Of a stretch of 37,827 bases of DNA, positions 1 to 7,169 are shown one piece after another. The translations under genes and the position numbers were made by a program. The notes under the pieces were generated by a model, which was not told the DNA's origin, made no database searches, and was given only the letters and a program-made list of their open reading frames with translations. The stretch is from Bacteroidales bacterium (GTDB lineage Bacteria; Bacteroidota; Bacteroidia; Bacteroidales; UBA3663): contig JAILKE010000048.1 of assembly GCA_024694125.1 (NCBI GenBank), forward strand, positions 1-37,827. Reading direction: 5' to 3'. How positions within the stretch are numbered: the first letter of the stretch is position 1; each line of letters starts with the position of its first letter.

Positions 1-155
1 CAGATATTTATCAACGATTAAAATATAAACCAATGCCATTCAGGAGACATCGACTTTGTAGTACACAGTAGCACAATGCCAAATGCATAACTGGCTGATA
101 CAGCAAAAGAAACGTCTCAATCAGTGCAAACTTGGGTTAAGAATATCCACGACCT

Positions 156-1361
156 CTACTTCTTCCCGAACGTAGCACCCACGGCAAAGCACAACTGCTC
201 GGCATTGAAGCCATTACCCTTGCTGTAAGCACCAATGTAGGGAGATACAGATTGCGTACGACGGAAGACATACTTGTAGCCGATATTCTCGTAGAAACGC
301 GAGAGGCCTTTCCACTTGATGGGCCGACGGTCATTGAGATAGATACCACCCTGCACATGCAGCACAAAGCCGCCCCACCAATGGTCGTACTTCACTCCCA
401 TTCCTACATAGTCCGTGCGGCCGCAGCGATCGGGCTGCGAACAGTGGTAATAGTCAATACCCATACCCAAGCCATGCGACGGACGGAGCCGATACATCAA
501 GTCGGCCATCATGGTCAACTGTCCATTAGAATGTTCAGAATACTCGAAGAACACACCTCCCAAACCAGCCATCACACTACCATACAAGTGCGGACGGAAT
601 ACCGTACCGTCCCGTTCCACCAGCGCATCGGTCGTCCTGCACACCGGTGGCTGCGTGGTGTGTGGTCGTGCCTGATAACGATAAGCCACGCTAAGTGAGA
701 AGTTGTTGATACCCGTATTGTAGGTATCGAGACCGCTGTTGCTCATGTGCGTGAACTGCGGACCAAAGGAGAGCACACTACGGTCGGACATTGCATAGTC
801 AAAGTACCAACCTGCACCCAACAGAAACTGCCAAGGTTTGGCCATGGTCGATACCACCTCGCTACCATACTTTTCATAGACAGGGTCAAAGACATAGGCT
901 GCACCATCCTGCATCTTGATGTGTCCGCTCCAACGGCCATGCACCCAGCAGGTCTGATGCAGCACGAAGCCGAACGATGCTATCTGGCCGTAGGACCAAT
1001 GCCGGTCGGCCGGCACCTTGGGTTCCTTGCCCCGCATACGCAGATGGCTGAAGTCGAGCCACTGCAGATACACACCCATGGCAGGATAGCGATACCCTGC
1101 CGTGGCTGCTCCGTAGCTATTGCCCCGGAACTGGTGCAGCATGCTCAACTGCATCATGTGGGTGAACTTACCGGTATAGACCGTATTGTCCACGCTGCGC
1201 CACTCCGATGTACCCCACGGCGAACCGGCAGTATAGAGCACCTCCCACTGGTCGAAGATGGGACCGGACTTGGTCTCATTCTGAGCACAGAGCGTTGCCC
1301 CTGCCTGAAGCAAGAGCAACGCACCAATCAATCTTGATAGTACAAAATGTAGCGAACGCAT
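156..1361 (-). CDS. PagL-like acyloxyacyl hydrolase (lipid A 3-O-deacylase family), double barrel
   Basis: Predicted outer-membrane lipid A deacylase of 401 aa. Residues 1-26 form a signal peptide ending LCAQ. The sequence then alternates short aromatic strands typical of a beta-barrel. At residues 203-217 it reads FTHMSNSGLDTYNTG, which matches the PagL catalytic signature (His205, Ser207, Asn208, then Asn215 and Gly217). PagL itself is about 150-190 aa, so this protein is about twice as long. Residues 240-401 look like a second, barrel-like half whose C-terminal strand (PYIGAYSKGN) has a Ser but no matching His. Longer versions of this kind are, as I recall, usual in Bacteroidales. It lies downstream of the alcohol dehydrogenase on the same strand, separated by a 115-bp A/T-rich heptad array, so co-transcription is uncertain. 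The family assignment is firm. Activity on lipid A is inferred. Confidence 0.8.
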   Translation of the reverse strand: MRSLHFVLSRLIGALLLLQAGATLCAQNETKSGPIFDQWEVLYTAGSPWGTSEWRSVDNTVYTGKFTHMMQLSMLHQFRGNSYGAATAGYRYPAMGVYLQWLDFSHLRMRGKEPKVPADRHWSYGQIASFGFVLHQTCWVHGRWSGHIKMQDGAAYVFDPVYEKYGSEVVSTMAKPWQFLLGAGWYFDYAMSDRSVLSFGPQFTHMSNSGLDTYNTGINNFSLSVAYRYQARPHTTQPPVCRTTDALVERDGTVFRPHLYGSVMAGLGGVFFEYSEHSNGQLTMMADLMYRLRPSHGLGMGIDYYHCSQPDRCGRTDYVGMGVKYDHWWGGFVLHVQGGIYLNDRRPIKWKGLSRFYENIGYKYVFRRTQSVSPYIGAYSKGNGFNAEQLCFAVGATFGKK

Positions 1362-1393
1362 TTATATGGATAGGCTTTAACCGTTGACCATCA

Positions 1394-1477
1394 TTCATCA
1401 ATCAACAGATCATTCATCAAACGATCAACGATTAAACTTCAAACGATTAAGACATTAAACATTAATCCTTAAACCAT
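1394..1477. repeat. Heptad (7-bp period) A/T-rich array
   Basis: The spacer between the two minus-strand genes can be written as about 12 degenerate 7-base units, for example cgatcaa, cgattaa, acgatta and aaacatt. The 12-mer TCAACGATTAAA in it recurs at about 7-22, on the other side of the PagL-like gene. The array reaches the stop codon of the dehydrogenase. It holds no ORF and no hairpin that I can see. Confidence 0.5.
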
Positions 1478-2658
1478 TACCTGGCATTGCGATAAATAGC
1501 AGCCATGTCGGCACGATGCAGGACGCGGAGTACGCCGACGGTCTTGGTATCACCGTCGCTGCACTTGTCCGCCATCTCCTCGATTTCGGCATCGGTCACA
1601 TCGCGACCCACCAGGTCATGCAGGTTGGTAGGCATACCGATGGAGGTGTAGAAGCGCTCCATAGCCTGGATGCCTGCCTCGGCAGCCTCTTCGGTACTCA
1701 TGCCCGATGTATCGACCCCCATCACATTGTGGGCAAAGCGGGCGAAACGGGACATATTCTCTCCACGGGTATATCGTGCCCAACTACCCCAGATGGCAGC
1801 CAGACCAGCGCCGTGACTCACATCGAACATACCCGACAGTTCGTGCTCCAGGCAGTGCGTAGCCCAGTCGCCCGACGTGCCGCAACCAGTCAGGTCATTG
1901 TGCGCCAGACTACCTGCCCACATGATCTGGGCACGACTGTTGTAGTCCGTAGGATGGTCCAATACCTTGCGGCCCTCGGTCATACAGGTACGCAGTATAG
2001 CCTCAGCCACGGCATCGGTCACCTCCATATCGTCGTCCTTGCTGAAGTAGCGCTCCATGGTATGCATCATCATGTCGGTCACGCCACAGGCAGTCTGCCA
2101 TGCAGGCAGGGTGTAAGTCAATTCAGGGTTCATCACGGCGAACTTACAACGGAACTCGTCCGATCCGTAGTCCTTCTTCAGGTTGCCCTCCTCGTTGGTG
2201 ATGACCGATCCGTCGCTCATCTCCGACCCTGCAGCCGGGATGGTGAGCACACAGCCCAACGGCATGAAGCGGGTAGCCTCGCCACGGCGCAGGTACAGGT
2301 CCCACACGTCGCCCTGATAGTAACGGCCTGCCGAGATAGCCTTGCACGAGTCGATGACCGAACCTCCGCCCACAGCGAGCAGAAAGTCGATGTTCTCCTG
2401 CTTACACAGGGCAATGCCGCGGCGCACCATCGATACACGCGGATTGGGCACCACACCGCCCAACTTGACATAGGCAATGCCTGCCTCCTTCAGGCTGTTC
2501 TCCACACGGTCAATCAGGCCCGAACGGACAGCACTCTGACCACCGTAGTGCAACAGCACACGGGTACCGCCGAAACGCTTGACAAGCGCTCCGACCTTCT
2601 CTTCTGCATTACGCCCGAATTCCACCCAGGTAGGCGCATAGTACTTAAAGTCTTTCAT
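1477..2658 (-). CDS. Iron-containing alcohol dehydrogenase (butanol dehydrogenase type)
   Basis: Cytoplasmic NAD(P)-dependent, metal-dependent alcohol dehydrogenase of the group III family, 393 aa and full length. The N-terminal Rossmann-like domain has HYGGQS at 37-42 and the cofactor loop GGGSVID at 97-103. The C-terminal helical domain carries the four expected metal ligands: Asp195 and His199 in DMMMHTMERYF, and His268 and His282 in the stretch HCLEHELSGMFDVSHG. The residue spacing fits the butanol dehydrogenase (BdhA/YqhD-like) branch, which reduces aldehydes to alcohols, for example in fermentation or aldehyde detoxification. The start is the ATG of MKDFKYYAP, the usual N-terminus of this branch. 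It diverges from the VTC gene across a 239-bp spacer. The natural substrate cannot be told from sequence. Confidence 0.93.
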   Translation of the reverse strand: MKDFKYYAPTWVEFGRNAEEKVGALVKRFGGTRVLLHYGGQSAVRSGLIDRVENSLKEAGIAYVKLGGVVPNPRVSMVRRGIALCKQENIDFLLAVGGGSVIDSCKAISAGRYYQGDVWDLYLRRGEATRFMPLGCVLTIPAAGSEMSDGSVITNEEGNLKKDYGSDEFRCKFAVMNPELTYTLPAWQTACGVTDMMMHTMERYFSKDDDMEVTDAVAEAILRTCMTEGRKVLDHPTDYNSRAQIMWAGSLAHNDLTGCGTSGDWATHCLEHELSGMFDVSHGAGLAAIWGSWARYTRGENMSRFARFAHNVMGVDTSGMSTEEAAEAGIQAMERFYTSIGMPTNLHDLVGRDVTDAEIEEMADKCSDGDTKTVGVLRVLHRADMAAIYRNAR

Positions 2659-2792
2659 AATAAAAAGGATGTTGTGTATTGGGGTTATATTGTATAGGAT
2701 TTAACTGGAGTTAATGAACGACAGGGCAACCCGATGGTACCGATTTGGTGCAATTCAGCATCAATCTACAGACAAAAAAACGTTAAAACATA

Positions 2793-2804
2793 CAAAATAT
2801 TTTG
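2793..2804. promoter_or_regulatory. 12-bp palindrome CAAAATATTTTG in a divergent spacer
   Basis: A perfect palindrome lies between the divergent dehydrogenase and VTC genes. Its right half (ATATTTTGCAC) resembles a Bacteroidetes -7 element but has the wrong spacing inside TAnnTTTG, and the left half mirrors this on the minus strand. It could be an operator or just A/T-rich promoter sequence. Confidence 0.25.
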
Positions 2805-2897
2805 CACATTGCACAATTTTTTAATTATCATGCCGTTATTATAGTGCATATAAAAAACAATATCATCGCTCTAAAACGGAGCAAATATATAATACCT

Positions 2898-3704
2898 ATG
2901 TATAATAGAGAACACGAAAAAGAATTTACGGCTATCAGCGACGTCCTCCAACAGTTCGACCCCATTGGATTGGACCAGATGAAGGAGGTGAAGTTGATGA
3001 ACCGAATCGACACTAAGTACGTCATTCCCCTGTCACAGTTGGCGCCTCTGCTACAGATAGCGGCGCCTGATTATTTCGTTCAATGTACGGACGGCAAGCG
3101 AACTGCGGCTTACCACACCATCTACCTCGACACTACGGACCACCGCATGTACAATCTGCATCAGGCTGGCCGACAGGTACGACAGAAGATCCGCATACGC
3201 GAGTATCTCGATACACATACCATCTTCCTCGAAATCAAGAAGAAAAACAACCATGGCCGCACCAAGAAGAAGCGCATCGAAGCGCCCCAGTGCAGCGTCG
3301 AGGCCACGGACTGCATCCAGACGTTACCCGAGGAGGCAGCTCCATTCATCGAGGCCAAATCATGGTTCAAGCTGAATGCCCTCCGTCCCCATGTGGAGAA
3401 CCGCTTCAACCGCATCACATTGGTCAACAGAGCGTTCACCGAACGGCTCACCATCGACCTGGGCGTGGCATTTCACAATACCGAGACCGGCCGTGATGCC
3501 AACATCGAGCACCTCGTCATCATCGAGTTGAAGCGCGACGGTGCCACCTATTCTCCCATGTACAATCTATTGGTCCGGCTGCACATCCATCCCGGTGGGT
3601 TCAGCAAGTACTGCATCGGCTGTGCGCTGACCAATCCCGAGCTGCGGCGCAACAACTTCAAGGAGAAGCTGCACCGCATAGAACGCATGAAACGGCAAGC
3701 CTGA
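2898..3704 (+). CDS. VTC domain (polyphosphate polymerase-like) protein
   Basis: 268-aa single-domain protein of the VTC superfamily, the tunnel-fold (CYTH-like) catalytic domain that makes polyphosphate from ATP in yeast Vtc4. Conserved basic and acidic residues line the predicted tunnel: Arg36 and Lys40 in NRIDTKYVI, YLDT at 76-79, KIRIREY at 97-103, E112-K114-K115, a basic KKKR at 123-126, Glu210/Lys212 in IIELKRDG, and SKYCIG near the C-terminus. The ATG at 2898 (MYNREHEKEF) was chosen over an in-frame ATG at 2802, because the 32 extra residues are low-complexity and lie in what looks like promoter sequence. It is followed after 73 bp by the DUF4956 membrane protein, a frequent partner. 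Polyphosphate synthesis is a family-based inference. Confidence 0.85.
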   Translation: MYNREHEKEFTAISDVLQQFDPIGLDQMKEVKLMNRIDTKYVIPLSQLAPLLQIAAPDYFVQCTDGKRTAAYHTIYLDTTDHRMYNLHQAGRQVRQKIRIREYLDTHTIFLEIKKKNNHGRTKKKRIEAPQCSVEATDCIQTLPEEAAPFIEAKSWFKLNALRPHVENRFNRITLVNRAFTERLTIDLGVAFHNTETGRDANIEHLVIIELKRDGATYSPMYNLLVRLHIHPGGFSKYCIGCALTNPELRRNNFKEKLHRIERMKRQA

Positions 3705-3777
3705 GGCACCCTGCCTATGTGGCTATGCATATAAATAAACAATACAAATCGACCAACTAATTAAATCTGTTATCATT

Positions 3778-4473
3778 ATGTTATTTGAATTGATTTCAGC
3801 AGCAGCCGATATGGCTGAAGACTTCATGACTGGCGCCGAAGATCCTATTTTTGAGTCATCAGGCATCTGGGACCTCCTCATCCGTTTCGGATTCAACATC
3901 GTCTTTGTCATCGGCATCATACACCTGCTGTACTTCCGCCGCAGCCGTCGTGCCGATTACTATTTCACCTTTGCCCTGATCAGCATCTCCATCTTCCTGA
4001 TGCTCTATCTGCTCGGCTCGGTCAAGATCAAGATAGGCTTTGCCCTGGGTCTGTTTGCCATCTTCGGCATCATACGCTACAGGACGGAATCAATGCCAGT
4101 GCGCGAGATGACCTATCTCTTCGTCATCATCTCTATGAGTGTGATCAATGCCCTGTCCGCCGACTCGGATTGGATTACGCTGGTAGCGGTCAACATCATC
4201 TTCTTCATCGCCTGCATCCTGGGCGAACAGACCGTCAAGCTGAGCCATCGTGCCTGCAAGTATGTCAAGTACGACCGCATTGACCTCATCACTCCTGCCA
4301 AGTACGACGAGATGAAGGCCGACCTGGAGACTCGCCTCGGTGTCAAGATTGTCAAGGTCGATGTCGGCACCGTCAACTTCCTCAAGGACATGACCCTGCT
4401 CAAGGTCTATTATGAACCAGCCGACGGCAACGAAGAGAATACCGTCGATGAGATGAGCAAGATTCCGAATTAA
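3778..4473 (+). CDS. DUF4956 integral membrane protein
   Basis: 231-aa inner-membrane protein. About five hydrophobic segments are visible (roughly 34-53, 61-80, 84-99, 111-128 and 131-149), followed by a soluble C-terminal domain of about 75 aa (VKYDRIDLI to the end) with alternating beta and alpha character. The family signature GIIRYRTESMPVREMTYLF spans 97-115, between two membrane segments. The biochemical function is not established to my knowledge. Its steady pairing with VTC-domain proteins suggests that it moves, anchors or regulates the product of that enzyme. It is the second gene of the unit, 73 bp after the VTC gene. Its stop is followed by heptad and 11-bp repeat arrays before the DUF2490 gene. 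Confidence 0.8.
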   Translation: MLFELISAAADMAEDFMTGAEDPIFESSGIWDLLIRFGFNIVFVIGIIHLLYFRRSRRADYYFTFALISISIFLMLYLLGSVKIKIGFALGLFAIFGIIRYRTESMPVREMTYLFVIISMSVINALSADSDWITLVAVNIIFFIACILGEQTVKLSHRACKYVKYDRIDLITPAKYDEMKADLETRLGVKIVKVDVGTVNFLKDMTLLKVYYEPADGNEENTVDEMSKIPN

Positions 4474-4479
4474 GAGAGT

Positions 4480-4528
4480 GAGTAGAGGGTAATGAGTAAA
4501 GAGTAGTGAGTAAAGGGTAAAGAGTAGT
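4480..4528. repeat. Heptad array (GAGTAAA/GGGTAAT units)
   Basis: Seven consecutive 7-base units directly follow the DUF4956 stop: gagtaga, gggtaat, gagtaaa, gagtagt, gagtaaa, gggtaaa, gagtagt. The units differ by one to three bases and there are no indels. It has the same period as the arrays at 1394-1477, 36404-36480 and 37737-37827, but a different unit sequence. Confidence 0.75.
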
Positions 4529-4567
4529 GTAGATACAAACGACATTGATTCTCTTGAAATAGAACTA

Positions 4568-4667
4568 TTGTATCGTCCCTGTCACTTCTCTGTCATTTCC
4601 TTGTCACTTCTCTGTCATTTCCCTGTCACTTCTCTGTCATTTCCTTGTCACTTCCCTGTCACTTCCT
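4568..4667. repeat. 11-bp tandem array with 12-bp head TTGTATCGTCCC
   Basis: A 12-bp head (4568-4579) is followed without a gap by eight 11-base units of form tgtcaYttcYY (4580-4667), for example tgtcacttctc and tgtcatttcct, alternating C and T at the sixth base in the first six units. The array stops 15 bp before the ATG of the DUF2490 gene, so it would lie in its leader. The same head with three 11-base units occurs in reverse orientation at 36306-36350. Confidence 0.9.
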
Positions 4668-4682
4668 TTTCAATATAAATTT

Positions 4683-5405
4683 ATGACCAAATTCCTATAT
4701 TCCATACTATTGTCGGCAGTCTGCATCATGCCAGCCATGGCCGATGACTCGGGCCTAGGCATAGAGATTGGAGCCACCAAGAAGATCAACACCAATCTCT
4801 CGGCCGACGTCGAAGGAGAGTTCCGCACCCAGGATGGACTGAGCAACGTAGAACGGTGGAGTGCCGGAGCCAGCCTCGGGTACAAGTTCACCAAGTGGCT
4901 CAAGGCCGATGCAGGGTACTCGTTCATAGCACGCCGTTACCCCGACAAGACGACCAGCAAGAACTGGCAACAGCACTACTGGTCACCCCGTCACCGCGGT
5001 TTCGTCTCATTGACCGCCACGTGGAAGTTGCCCGCACACCTGGACCTCTCCCTGCGCGAGCGTTTCCAATATACCTACGAGACCGAGCAGACCGTCGTCC
5101 GATACAAGCTCTCCAGCGGCAAACGCAACGACAAGGTCAAAGGCGGAGACAGCGAGAGCATGCTCCGTTCGCGGCTGCAACTCAAGTGGTCGCGCAAACG
5201 CAGCCCATGGGCGCCATACGTCAGTGCAGAAATGCACAACGACGTGGACGGCATGGCCATAGACCAGATGCGCTACATAGCTGGCGTTGACTACAAGTTG
5301 ACCAAGCAGAACATCTTCGGCCTCTCCTATCGCTACAAGAGCAAGAACAATGACGACGAGGATAAGGGCCACCTTGTCTCCCTATCGTACAAATTCAAAT
5401 TCTGA
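4683..5405 (+). CDS. DUF2490 outer-membrane beta-barrel protein
   Basis: 240 aa. A signal peptide (about residues 1-20, ending PAMA) is followed by amphipathic strands with regularly spaced aromatic residues, ending in a short strand YKFKF, as expected for an outer-membrane barrel. Recurrent patterns such as GASLGYKFTKWLKADAGYSF and GVDYKLTKQNIFGLSYRYKS are typical of DUF2490 proteins, whose role is unknown. It is third in the unit with the VTC and DUF4956 genes and overlaps nothing. The next gene starts 3 bp after its stop, so the two are certainly co-translated or nearly so. Position suggests an envelope role linked to the VTC product, but this is inference. Confidence 0.75.
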   Translation: MTKFLYSILLSAVCIMPAMADDSGLGIEIGATKKINTNLSADVEGEFRTQDGLSNVERWSAGASLGYKFTKWLKADAGYSFIARRYPDKTTSKNWQQHYWSPRHRGFVSLTATWKLPAHLDLSLRERFQYTYETEQTVVRYKLSSGKRNDKVKGGDSESMLRSRLQLKWSRKRSPWAPYVSAEMHNDVDGMAIDQMRYIAGVDYKLTKQNIFGLSYRYKSKNNDDEDKGHLVSLSYKFKF

Positions 5406-5408
5406 TAT

Positions 5409-6497
5409 ATGAAATACACCTTCTTCCGGCACCTCAGCGTGCCTGCCATGGCTATATGCGCCATGAGCCTGTGCCTCAGCGCATGTTCAGACGACGACGA
5501 CCCCGTTGTCGAAGAAGAGGATGACGTTGAGTCGCTCCTCACCACCGAACTGGCCGATTCCATATGGAGTGCCTACTCGAGCCTGTACACCTTCACGGAC
5601 GCAACCGAGGTCACTCCTACCGACACGGCAGCCGACTACTACGAGGACTATGCCGACAACTGGCTGGAGGGCGACGACACGCGCGACGTGACCATCACCT
5701 TCAGTGACGATACGGCTACGGTCGAGTTCGCATCGAGCAAGAACACCAAGTTCATCAGCATCGATCAGGACGGCGCACATCTGGTCATCTACAACGACTC
5801 CGTACTGGACGGCGAGGCAGCTGGACGTGGACGCATGAACTTCATACTCAAGGGCTCGACCTCCGACGGTTCGGTCCGATTCTACAGCAACAAGAAGTTC
5901 ATGATCACCCTGGACGGCGTGTCGCTCACCAATAGCCGTGGCGCAGCCATCAACGTACAGAAGTCGCTCGAGAAGAAGCGTGTATTCGTCAATATCGCCG
6001 AGGGCACCGAGAACTACCTCACCGACGCAACCAACTACACCGACACCGTGGCTGGTGAGGACGACAAGGGTTGCCTCTTCAGCGAGGGCAAACTGGTACT
6101 GATGGGCGATGGCCAACTCACCGTGACGGGCAACTACAACCACGCCATTGCAGCCGATGACCGCATGCACATCCACAGCGGAGTGCGCCTCAACGTGGTG
6201 TGCAATGCCAAGGACGGCATCCACATCAACGACGAACTGGTCATGTCGGGCGGTCTGGTACAGGTCTATGCACCGAAGGATGCCGTACAGTGCGACTCGC
6301 TCTCGGACGGCCTCGTCCTGCGTGGCGGTCGCCTGCTGACGTGCGCCAAGCGCGCCATCACCGCCACTCCTTTCGTATATAGTGCCGGTTCGTTCTGTGC
6401 CATAGGCGCCAGCAGCGACGTTCCCACCTCGGGCCTCGCCACCTGGTCCTACACCAAGCAGGAGGATGGATACTACATCCTGGAGAGCGCAGAATAA
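5409..6497 (+). CDS. DUF4353-type carbohydrate-binding-domain lipoprotein
   Basis: 362-aa predicted lipoprotein. A signal peptide ends in the lipobox LSAC (Cys26), followed by an acidic DDDD stretch that often marks exported Bacteroidetes lipoproteins. Residues about 75-330 form a repetitive right-handed beta-helix-like region with strands such as FILKGSTSDGSVRFYSNKKFMI, ANYNHAIAADD-like turns and a KDGIHIND motif. This is characteristic of the DUF4353 ('carbohydrate-binding domain-containing') family. No catalytic motif is recognised. It begins 3 bp after the DUF2490 stop and is the last gene before a strong terminator, which closes the VTC unit. Ligand binding is presumed from the family name only. 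Confidence 0.7.
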   Translation: MKYTFFRHLSVPAMAICAMSLCLSACSDDDDPVVEEEDDVESLLTTELADSIWSAYSSLYTFTDATEVTPTDTAADYYEDYADNWLEGDDTRDVTITFSDDTATVEFASSKNTKFISIDQDGAHLVIYNDSVLDGEAAGRGRMNFILKGSTSDGSVRFYSNKKFMITLDGVSLTNSRGAAINVQKSLEKKRVFVNIAEGTENYLTDATNYTDTVAGEDDKGCLFSEGKLVLMGDGQLTVTGNYNHAIAADDRMHIHSGVRLNVVCNAKDGIHINDELVMSGGLVQVYAPKDAVQCDSLSDGLVLRGGRLLTCAKRAITATPFVYSAGSFCAIGASSDVPTSGLATWSYTKQEDGYYILESAE

Positions 6498-6520
6498 GAA
6501 AGAAACCGAATCGTACATCA

Positions 6521-6562
6521 TGCCCCCTTCCCTCCTTGCCGAGGGGAGGGGGCATTTTTTTT
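6521..6562 (+). terminator. Strong intrinsic terminator of the VTC-DUF4353 unit
   Basis: A 14-bp stem pairs 6521-6534 (tgcccccttccctc) with 6541-6554, using one G-T pair and a 6-base loop. Eight T residues follow at 6555-6562. It lies 23 bp after the DUF4353 stop. Confidence 0.93.
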
Positions 6563-6590
6563 ATCCGATATCGGGCCAATGCAGGCTCTT

Positions 6591-6634
6591 CGAGGGTATT
6601 ACGAGGGTATTATGAGGGTATTATATCGGTATTA
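6591..6634. repeat. 11-bp array (GAGGGTATTA units)
   Basis: Four head-to-tail 11-base units: cgagggtatta twice, tgagggtatta, tatcggtatta. The same kind of array (gcgggtactcc, acgggtactat, aagggtattat) precedes the second copy of the element at 31876-31908. Confidence 0.85.
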
Positions 6635-6658
6635 TTGGCCAATGACCAGAGGAAGGGG

Positions 6659-6726
6659 AGCGTAAGTGCAGCGTAAGACAAGAGTAAGTGGAGAGTAAGT
6701 GAAAAGTCTTACGCTGCACTTACGCT
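6659..6726. repeat. 21-bp perfect inverted repeat built of 11-bp units
   Basis: The arms 6659-6679 and 6706-6726 are perfect reverse complements over 21 bp. The left side reads as 11-base units agcgtaagtgc, agcgtaagaca, agagtaagtgg and agagtaagtga. The 26-base loop holds the second pair of these. A sister copy with near-identical arms lies at 31932-31977. Confidence 0.92.
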
Positions 6727-6894
6727 GAGGCTTTGCTCGATGGTCGCTGGGGCATGGTTGTCCGATGGGACATCGAACCCACATCGTATGGGCATAGCAC
6801 ACTGACAGAGAAAGAGTACGATGCGACCAATCTCCATAGGAACCGGAGCTGCTTTAACCTATTTTACAATCGTTTTCTTACATATTCAGTCCAT

Positions 6895-6947
6895 AAAATG
6901 TAAAAACTGGACCTAAAATGCAAAAACGATACTATAATTTGCAAAAA
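6895..6947 (+). promoter_or_regulatory. A/T-rich direct repeats upstream of the pectin locus promoter
   Basis: AAAATGTAAAAAC (6895-6907) and AAAATGCAAAAAC (6915-6927) repeat with an exact 20-bp offset. A weaker third copy, taatttgcaaaaa, lies at 6935-6947. They end about 35 bp before the -7 element, on about the same helix face, as expected for an activator site. The binding protein is unknown. Confidence 0.45.
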
Positions 6948-6967
6948 AAAGACAATAATCTAATTTT

Positions 6968-6991
6968 TTTGAAAAAAAGTCTGTATATTTG
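6968..6991 (+). promoter_or_regulatory. Promoter of the pectin locus
   Basis: The -7 element TATATTTG (6984-6991) is followed by CACCG, as at the tRNA promoter. The only upstream TTTG (6968-6971) is 12 bp away instead of 19-21, so there is no good -33 box. That fits an activator-dependent promoter. It predicts a leader of about 170 nt. Confidence 0.6.
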
Positions 6992-7169
6992 CACCGTCTT
7001 AAACGTATTTTGCCAAGCACACAAGCAGATACGTGGCGACAACATTTTATATCGTGGAATTTCATAGGCTAACTCGCCATCCGCTTAAACTCTCAGGCGT
7101 CTGATGTCCTCTTTACCTATGTACAAAACATAAATTTTGACCGAAACACAAACTCATTAACTTTTTACT

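Larger units (their letters stand above)
6498..7169. other. 672-bp gene-free region between the VTC unit and the pectin locus
   Basis: No credible gene is present. In order it holds a terminator (6521-6562), an 11-bp-periodic composite element (6591-6726), about 170 bp without recognisable structure, A/T-rich direct repeats (6895-6947), a -7 promoter element (6984-6991) and a leader of about 170 nt before the first gene of the pectin locus. Base composition becomes markedly A/T-rich after about 6860. Confidence 0.8.

Noticed and set aside
1516..2697. Open frame of 393 codons on the plus strand opposite the alcohol dehydrogenase
   Set aside because: It mirrors a full-length, motif-complete dehydrogenase. 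The His/Gln-rich product has no recognisable domain. High G/C at codon ends explains the lack of stops.
5487..6521. Open frame of 344 codons opposite the DUF4353 gene, and similar frames opposite the SpmA-SpmB and M48 genes
   Set aside because: The products are compositionally biased, lack motifs and lie entirely within well-supported genes on the other strand.
6659..6726. Inverted repeat as an insertion-sequence end or a second terminator
   Set aside because: No transposase, no target duplication and no T-run. A complete terminator already lies at 6521-6562.
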